Shown here one piece after another: positions 26,401-28,709 of a stretch of 28,709 nucleotides of DNA. Under the pieces are notes generated by a model. That model was not told the DNA's origin and made no database searches. It saw only the letters and a list, made by a program, of their open reading frames with translations. The stretch's first letter is position 1. Every line of letters starts with the position of its first letter. The translations under genes and the position numbers were made by a program. Source of the DNA: a virus; the IMG/VR virus record IMGVR_UViG_3300009170_000020, positions 1 to 28,709 of that record; one strand, 5' to 3'.

Positions 26401-26564
26401 CCAATAAAAGCACTTGCACCTAGTGCTAAGACCCTTGCCATCTTTCCGAAGTTAGAAGAAACTTGTTCTGTACTTGTTTTAATACTATCTACGGATTTAC
26501 GTAGCTTAGCAAGATCAGCTTGAGCTTCTCTAGAATCGGAAATTGTTTTTAGAACAATTGCCAT
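20481..26564 (-). CDS. tape measure protein (2027 aa)
   Basis: The gene is placed after the tail chaperones and before the tip genes, as in lambda-like tails. The N-terminal 260 residues show the TMP_3-type domain (G-L-K-V-D-V-G-M-L-K-E-M-G-E-K-G-L-L-P). Hydrophobic, probably membrane-active segments lie near residues 425-450, 646-684, 915-938 and 945-996. Long charged helices fill the middle. The C-terminus has a duplicated 52-residue G-P-G-T-G-T-S-D-S-I motif, a common feature of tape measure ends, and a final conserved T-I-N-I-T-V-T-G-D-I strand. At the usual 0.15 nm per residue it predicts a tail of about 300 nm, roughly twice lambda. AAGGAA lies seven bases before the ATG. A 14-bp stem precedes the gene. 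Confidence 0.95.
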   Translation of the reverse strand: MAIVLKTISDSREAQADLAKLRKSVDSIKTSTEQVSSNFGKMARVLALGASAFIGIKAITGMSDKITVLNNKLRVATESEDEFNYALNQTRKIALENRTGLQDVGTLYSKLSRATKAFGATQFEVATVTDTVTKALRLSGATAAEASSAVLQFGQAMSSQLLAGDELRSLRENAPVLLEAIARGLKVDVGMLKEMGEKGLLPSIKVFKALLAEAKNVGAETGKLNVTYAEAFTNIRNSLSILWAETKESFTKMGDLFARTLNNIALSIAHFAMNLDIRLLMWKSKFLVFAYSIKEFFTVVFAKGKALLAPFERTIERIEDKVRSLFGMTKNISIDAAVIDVDSPFANLDDAVVTVKDFAKKAEEPFAQLYDAVIGNSWIPDLVKGVETVLGYLLRKPLMIINDFVKASNTSFSKMSFFAPLALGLVLLIKYKSMMIRLISLAALFAATVSGIRWFKARKEKKQDFSVLKGQELNYNVFGKDSFTKKNPFLTDNNPVVKTADKLGQDFSVQLYKSSELNNDLLRKNNKTLNEKLSENIKAVKEKTNIVPLKDKIKGRLNFGYEGFKTEWQRFKDNFNDSKFGESFNYSAFGRTIKQVLGVRDRFSGNIMGQEIDTLAYVGRGPQRKLPDRSFGHDIINALPKNIQTPFVVSLAALIGYAILKAFKDGPVRTGLLGLLLAGFTIVSQKTIDKSTYREGLAKPVFNVAKFVNDKFLKPVYGREVEKEETLKKKPVFKRVTNDILDFLANFQNGLKNLLSNNAWGNGGTILTNGLDFLSLIAKLALLFKGGRKFLGGIATSALNLPNNIAMNISNRADLRAIDRRIEQDQPLLTAQQRLAHGTAPGDERRFSRQQLDAADALHQQRAAALGPVRQAENEERARASQRRMDLNKGIRDKLQGSIVDSRMLLRNSVIQTGSGIGAVLGGAAAFQIGMKIAEGMEGAPAWQKVGVTIATAVAGESIGSGIGTALGWAFVAIMQASMPIIMVAAAFAAGLIIGQAIKDAAVAAWDYIKKLKSGEISEEEGHKKVSETFAPTNKILGPVGSLSKFTELAGHGVTNYYGTSENSKKATEEGIEKSLGETLKQEFADPVKNFFLPEPESIKRLEQLFNPISSAKASELGKPTAKELTEKTSDKSLENPLTEVEITAERVETKLEEAQVSFGENFKAFFNGLMAILTNAEMTLQQKASSSIQLGNETLFQPFVTKFFPTLGSEKEKDKVKNPLDNMSWKERYEIADDATFAKYQANLTAQIESAGIKNLKPEELDELGPDFQVQALTIMDNIDKLMQMNTEGAAASAEGLRDDLNKILRERVTNLQMEGKVSSNVEVSGEGGLNFGDAFELIGTTMEELGLTFESFKKLGPDIRLALMKTAIDINAANTALSDVGYNSEKTGELIEAAREKLEKGLKTSWELLKGKRPGFEDFSARAIKAEVDFGQPAYNVLTNTEETRTITLFDELAKQIENQKDDTKRETAQFEIVRLLKEVEKIRIAAERRAANDNIALLQQNFEDVGLTLERLTYFNMSDDKRSEIQDKVAAIKSNNEALEIETDPEIQKRYAKANAEMLTGLKEELEELSPFYKKTSQVLGESFVMSMKEGFSSSVKDFLKGKSSFGEMMKNIGMRFVDSVVDTFVESMVDRLFFKKEFVDKSFKAIGENIGKLFEEGGGIQKILESIGILKPKTTEKLDTKTNFGDVYESQKAPLAASIGSALAVPFERPAFEPNYEVFESPTMPGLPEISAPFTEPQLPLSRFESTPFSGMTDPITQTAETMTSGISNENMMKPVVEKLDAQNKLTETGTKVTKDGLTGTEAAAVAGTAIAGMAMMSSDDNFTKMLGVLTMVLGAVQLAAVTGAFAEGGKISGPGTGTSDSILARVSKGEYVVNARATKENFKILEAINSGKNLKKFATGGAISGPGTGTSDSILARVSKGEYIVNAKATKENLKILETINSGEDLKKFATGGLISPVLTTTPTLTNIQPPNVNNQQSNSQTINITVTGDISRQTKAELFRMLPTIAEGVNSHNREKGYKQA
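20692..21003 (-). repeat. tandem 156-bp direct repeat at the tape measure C-terminus
   Basis: Two copies (20692-20847 and 20848-21003) encode nearly identical 52-residue units with G-P-G-T-G-T-S-D-S-I-L-A-R-V-S-K-G-E-Y and K-I-L-E-A/T-I-N-S-G. A third partial start (F-A-E-G-G) precedes them. Synonymous differences between copies show the duplication is not recent. Confidence 0.9.
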
Positions 26565-26583
26565 ATTCTATTCCTTATTTTAA

Positions 26584-26625
26584 TTTTATACCCAGGGCAA
26601 CATTATTGTCACCCTGGGTATAAAA
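26584..26625 (-). other. 14-bp perfect stem-loop between minor tail gene and tape measure
   Basis: TTTTATACCCAGGG (26584-26597) is perfectly complementary to 26612-26625 around a 14-nt loop that can itself close with ACA/TGT. On the minus strand the 3' flank is TTAAAATAAGG, so it lacks a real U-tract. It begins 2 nt after the preceding stop and ends 20 nt before the tape measure ATG. RNA processing, partial termination or translation control are all possible. Confidence 0.7.
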
Positions 26626-26627
26626 AT

Positions 26628-26954
26628 TCACCGCTCAATGTCTACAATCGTCCCCTCGGGACGTCCATATTTCAATGCAACAGATTCTATGAAATGTGCT
26701 GGTGCTTGTTTTGAAGAGCCTTGATTCAAACGTTCAATATATTCAGCAGTATTAGTTACATTATGACCTACATCTGTTTTATTTACTTTCCAAGACTCTC
26801 TAGCAAAACCAGTATCAATTGGAGTATTTTGAACGAGATCTTCTTTTAACACTCCAACAACAACTGCCGCTTGCCTTGAAGACAATTCTTTACGTGCACC
26901 AGCTAACTTCATAAATTCATTTTTAATATTCAGTAATTTCATTTGAAACTTCAT
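26628..26954 (-). CDS. small tail protein, HK97 gp10-like (108 aa)
   Basis: A helical N-terminus (about residues 1-40) is followed by the signature T-P-I-D-T-G-F-A-R-E-S-W-K-V, then V-T-N-T-A-E-Y-I-E-R-L-N-Q-G and Q-A-P-A-H-F-I-E-S-V. This pattern matches HK97 gp10-like / minor-tail-Z-type proteins that complete or terminate tails and bind the tube end. Such genes usually lie before the tail tube; here it sits between the chaperones and the tape measure, which is unusual. The start ATG at 26954 overlaps the chaperone stop (ATGA), with GAGGA upstream. It is shorter than typical members but contains the whole core. Confidence 0.7.
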   Translation of the reverse strand: MKFQMKLLNIKNEFMKLAGARKELSSRQAAVVVGVLKEDLVQNTPIDTGFARESWKVNKTDVGHNVTNTAEYIERLNQGSSKQAPAHFIESVALKYGRPEGTIVDIER

Positions 26955-27633
26955 TTCTTATCCTCAAAAAGAAAATCTGGCGAATCACCATATTTAGCAT
27001 TCTTTAGAAGGTTAAATATAGATGAAGCACGGAGGTTTTGTCCACTTATAGAGCCGTCTGGATTAGGTGTGTCTGGTTTAAAGATATACTTTAAAGTGTC
27101 AAAGACTTTTTCTGGAGGTTCTTTAACACCTTTTAGTTTCATCATAACATAAGCACGATAATCATGTCGCCAATCGACAGGTCTTTGTCGAAAATAGGCA
27201 ACCCATTTATTAAATACATCATAAGGCATTTGTTCTATATCTTCAACATCCTTGTTTAAATTATAGGCTAATTCATACAGAACTAATTCATCATCAGTTA
27301 GCTCTGTTTCTTTGGTTCGTTTCCCAGGCCTGAGAACCTCATGATCTCTTCAGAAAGCTTACTCAGCTCATCAATCGGAAACTGTTGAAAATCTTCGTCA
27401 GTTAATGCCTGACCGTTTTCTGCAGCAGATCTGATTACTAACTTCAATAAGTCAAGACCATCCGAATCTGACTTATCAGAGTTATCATCAAGCTTGAGCT
27501 CTTTAGCCTTTGCTTGAATTGCAAGAACTTCTGCAACAAGCAATTTTTTAATTTTTAGATCCTGGCCCATGAATTTAACGGATTTCTCCATATTTCGGCC
27601 AACAAAGCTCTTGATACCAGTTACTTCTGTCAT
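26951..27633 (-). CDS. tail assembly chaperone, -1 frameshift fusion (gpGT-like, 227 aa)
   Basis: Ribosomes reading the gpG-like frame can slip back one base at GGGAAAC (27325-27319) and continue in an open frame to the stop at 26951. The product keeps 105 residues of the first protein, then adds 122 residues beginning R-T-K-E-T-E-L-T-D-D-E-L. The second part includes a tryptophan- and tyrosine-rich helix (Q-R-P-V-D-W-R-H-D-Y-R-A-Y). An ATG at 27229 lies inside this extension, 68 nt after the upstream stop and without a convincing ribosome binding site. It is therefore better read as part of the fusion than as a separate start. In lambda, G and GT bind tape measure and tail tube subunits during assembly and are absent from virions. 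Confidence 0.85.
27298..27633 (-). CDS. tail assembly chaperone, unshifted form (gpG-like, 111 aa)
   Basis: The ATG at 27633 has GAGGTG eight bases upstream and lies one base beyond the preceding stop, so it is preferred over an ATG at 27678 that would add 15 residues overlapping the upstream gene. The acidic, helical protein has V-G-R-N-M-E-K-S-V-K-F near the start, K-I-K-K-L-L-V-A-E-V-L-A-I-Q in the middle, and ends E-I-M-R-F-S-G-L-G-N-E-P-K-K-Q-S. Such short acidic proteins just before the tape measure, ending in a slippery site, are tail chaperones of the lambda gpG type. It should be the major product, the fusion being made at a lower ratio. Confidence 0.8.
   Translation of the reverse strand: MTEVTGIKSFVGRNMEKSVKFMGQDLKIKKLLVAEVLAIQAKAKELKLDDNSDKSDSDGLDLLKLVIRSAAENGQALTDEDFQQFPIDELSKLSEEIMRFSGLGNEPKKQS
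27319..27325 (-). promoter_or_regulatory. programmed -1 ribosomal frameshift site GGGAAAC
   Basis: On the minus strand the codons CTG GGA AAC contain G-GGA-AAC in the zero frame, a canonical X-XXY-YYZ heptamer. Lambda uses GGGAAAG at the same place in gene G. The zero frame stops 18 nt after the heptamer while the -1 frame stays open for 122 codons. No obvious downstream pseudoknot was identified by eye. Confidence 0.85.
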
Positions 27634-27634
27634 T

Positions 27635-27871
27635 TCAATCACCTCGGAAATTATCGGAATTGTCAGCTTGGAAGTCATCTAAACCTTTCCTCATCATGTG
27701 TAAGAAAGATAACGTTCGAAAAACTTCCTCTGACTTTTCTTTATCGTCTGCAAATTCTGCAACTCTTTCAAAAGTCTTCCGAATACTGATATCAATGCTT
27801 TTCCTCATATGTTTAGCTGTGGTACGTAATACATACCCCATACTAAACGGTCTTGTCGTATTCTCTGTCAT
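27635..27871 (-). CDS. small protein between tail tube and chaperone genes, unknown (78 aa)
   Basis: The ATG at 27871 has AAGG five bases upstream. The stop is one base short of the chaperone ATG, so translation is likely coupled. The protein is helical and charged, with a basic middle (T-T-A-K-H-M-R-K-S-I-D-I-S-I-R-K) and an acidic D-D-K-E-K-S-E-E segment, ending F-Q-A-D-N-S-D-N-F-R-G-D. I recognise no family. Its position among tail genes suggests a tail assembly factor or small structural component. Confidence 0.6.
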   Translation of the reverse strand: MTENTTRPFSMGYVLRTTAKHMRKSIDISIRKTFERVAEFADDKEKSEEVFRTLSFLHMMRKGLDDFQADNSDNFRGD

Positions 27872-27957
27872 ATTTACCTTTTATTTTAAAAAGATGGACG
27901 TTACAAGACGTATTCAATTAAGCCACGGTATCTACTCCGAAGCTCCATCATAGTTCA

Positions 27958-28554
27958 TTATGTATTAGTGAATGGACCAACAAAATCAGACTGAATTGAA
28001 ATTGTCAGAACTGCAGTGTTGCCGTCAGTTAGCTGAGGATTGATCTGCAATGCTTCAAACTTACCCATCCAGAAGTACTGACTGTTACCAATACCACCAG
28101 CGCCAAGACCTGTACTGTCTACAGAAGCCCATGTTCCTGTAGGTGCAGAGTTAAGTAATGTAAAGCGAAATGGATATAACTTTCCGTTACCTACTAAGCT
28201 ACCATGCTTATAATTTGTAACAATAGTATCCCAATCGCTAGGAACATAGTTGATAGTAACTTCAAAGGTAGGAGCGTCAGCTTGTCCCTGGACCTGCTTA
28301 GAAGTCTTAAAGCCAAAAGTAGGCACATTTACAATATTCGGAGGAGTGCCCATTTGTGGGAACTCACGAACATCAGCAATGCGCCGAAATTCGTTAACAC
28401 CTGCTGTTACGTTAGTACCGTTGGCAAGCAATGTAACAAAATAACCTTTGTAAGTGGCTTCAATAGCAGTAGAAGGTGCAGCAAGGTCTGGATTATCAAT
28501 ACTGTAAGATAGATCCGAGAAAATACCAGCACCAATAGAAGTAATGTGTGTCAT
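27958..28554 (-). CDS. major tail tube protein, copy 2 (198 aa)
   Basis: A beta-rich protein beginning M-T-H-I-T-S-I-G-A-G-I-F with G-Y-F-V-T-L, then R-E-F-P-Q-M-G-T-P-P-N and a C-terminal N-S-Q-Y-F-W-M-G-K-F-E-A. Length, position before the chaperones and strand pattern fit siphovirus tail tube subunits, which polymerise as hexameric rings around the tape measure. AGGAG lies six bases before the ATG. The gene immediately upstream ends in an almost identical C-terminal sequence, so this phage carries two tube paralogues in tandem. No C-terminal Ig-like domain is present. Confidence 0.8.
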   Translation of the reverse strand: MTHITSIGAGIFSDLSYSIDNPDLAAPSTAIEATYKGYFVTLLANGTNVTAGVNEFRRIADVREFPQMGTPPNIVNVPTFGFKTSKQVQGQADAPTFEVTINYVPSDWDTIVTNYKHGSLVGNGKLYPFRFTLLNSAPTGTWASVDSTGLGAGGIGNSQYFWMGKFEALQINPQLTDGNTAVLTISIQSDFVGPFTNT

Positions 28555-28565
28555 ATTTGCTCCTA

Positions 28566-28709
28566 TTAGCTCGTGTAAGGACCGACAAACTCTGACTGAA
28601 TTGAGATCGTCAATACAGCAGTGTTTGCATCAGTTAACTGAGGGTTAATCTGGAGTGCTTCCATCTTACCCATCCAGAAATACTGGCTATTTGGAACAGT
28701 ACCTAGACC
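28566..28709 (-). CDS. major tail tube protein, copy 1, partial (C-terminal 47 aa)
   Basis: The open frame enters at the window edge and ends at TAA (28566-28568), 12 nt before the ATG of copy 2. Its last 41 residues match copy 2 at 36 positions (shared N-S-Q-Y-F-W-M-G-K, E-A-L-Q-I-N-P-Q-L-T-D, N-T-A-V-L-T-I-S-I-Q-S). The differences are mostly conservative: Asp/Glu, Phe/Tyr, Ser/Asn. Many third codon positions differ, so the two copies have diverged under protein-level constraint. The N-terminal part lies outside the window. Confidence 0.85.
   Translation of the reverse strand, partial: GLGTVPNSQYFWMGKMEALQINPQLTDANTAVLTISIQSEFVGPYTS

Noticed and set aside
26951-27229. Independent 92-aa gene starting at the ATG at 27229
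   Set aside because: The same frame is open back to the GGGAAAC slippery site and no good Shine-Dalgarno precedes the ATG; it is the frameshift extension of the chaperone.
27904-27951. A 16-codon frame on the minus strand between the tail tube and the 78-aa gene (M-M-E-L-R-S-R-Y-R-G-L)
   Set aside because: Too short, no clear ribosome binding site, and no further support; probably spacer.
1112-28512. Numerous plus-strand open frames opposite the structural genes
   Set aside because: All lie antisense to well-supported minus-strand genes, have no ribosome binding sites of note and no recognisable products; they are frame shadows.

Overview
The window is one module of a double-stranded DNA tailed-phage genome. 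Every supported gene lies on the minus strand, so transcription runs from high to low coordinates. Genes are tightly packed with ATGA or TAATG junctions, the composition is AT-rich apart from one island, and Shine-Dalgarno sequences are of the AGGAG type. A lambda-like flexible-tail gene order (tail tube, frameshifted chaperones, tape measure, tip proteins, J-like hub/fibre) indicates a siphovirus morphology. A candidate spanin-like protein and a small M15 peptidase suggest a Gram-negative host. I cannot name the host or the phage genus from sequence alone.

Layout in transcription order. 28709-26628: end of one tail tube gene, a second complete and closely related tail tube gene, a small unknown protein, a tail assembly chaperone pair joined by a programmed -1 frameshift at a GGGAAAC slippery site, and a small HK97-gp10-like protein. 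26564-20481: a very long tape measure protein (2027 aa). 20471-19276: two tail-tip proteins. 19276-8087: one 11.2-kb gene for a 3729-aa J-like hub and central fibre with a large array of repeated beta-type modules and collagen-like linkers. 8087-7527: a small protein coupled to the fibre gene.

Next, a 100-bp island of 76% GC with nested inverted repeats (7421-7520) separates the tail module from the lysis module. The lysis module holds a one-TM protein, a two-TM holin candidate, an M15 endolysin, a terminator, a repeated promoter-like element, three small unknown genes, a second copy of the element, and a spanin-like protein. One more small gene then leads to a strong intrinsic terminator with a possible alternative upstream pairing.

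Beyond the terminator begins the expression and replication module: a 46-aa membrane protein translationally coupled to a T7-type single-subunit RNA polymerase, two small conserved phage proteins, a gp2.5-like single-stranded DNA binding protein, another terminator, and the start of a DUF3310-like gene that runs off the window. A phage-encoded T7-like RNA polymerase in a long-tailed phage, together with a duplicated 29-bp element upstream of late genes, suggests that this polymerase drives part of the late region from its own promoters. The features I rate most worth follow-up are the GC-rich structured island, the two-copy bipartite promoter-like element, the possible attenuator before the polymerase, and the modular fibre.
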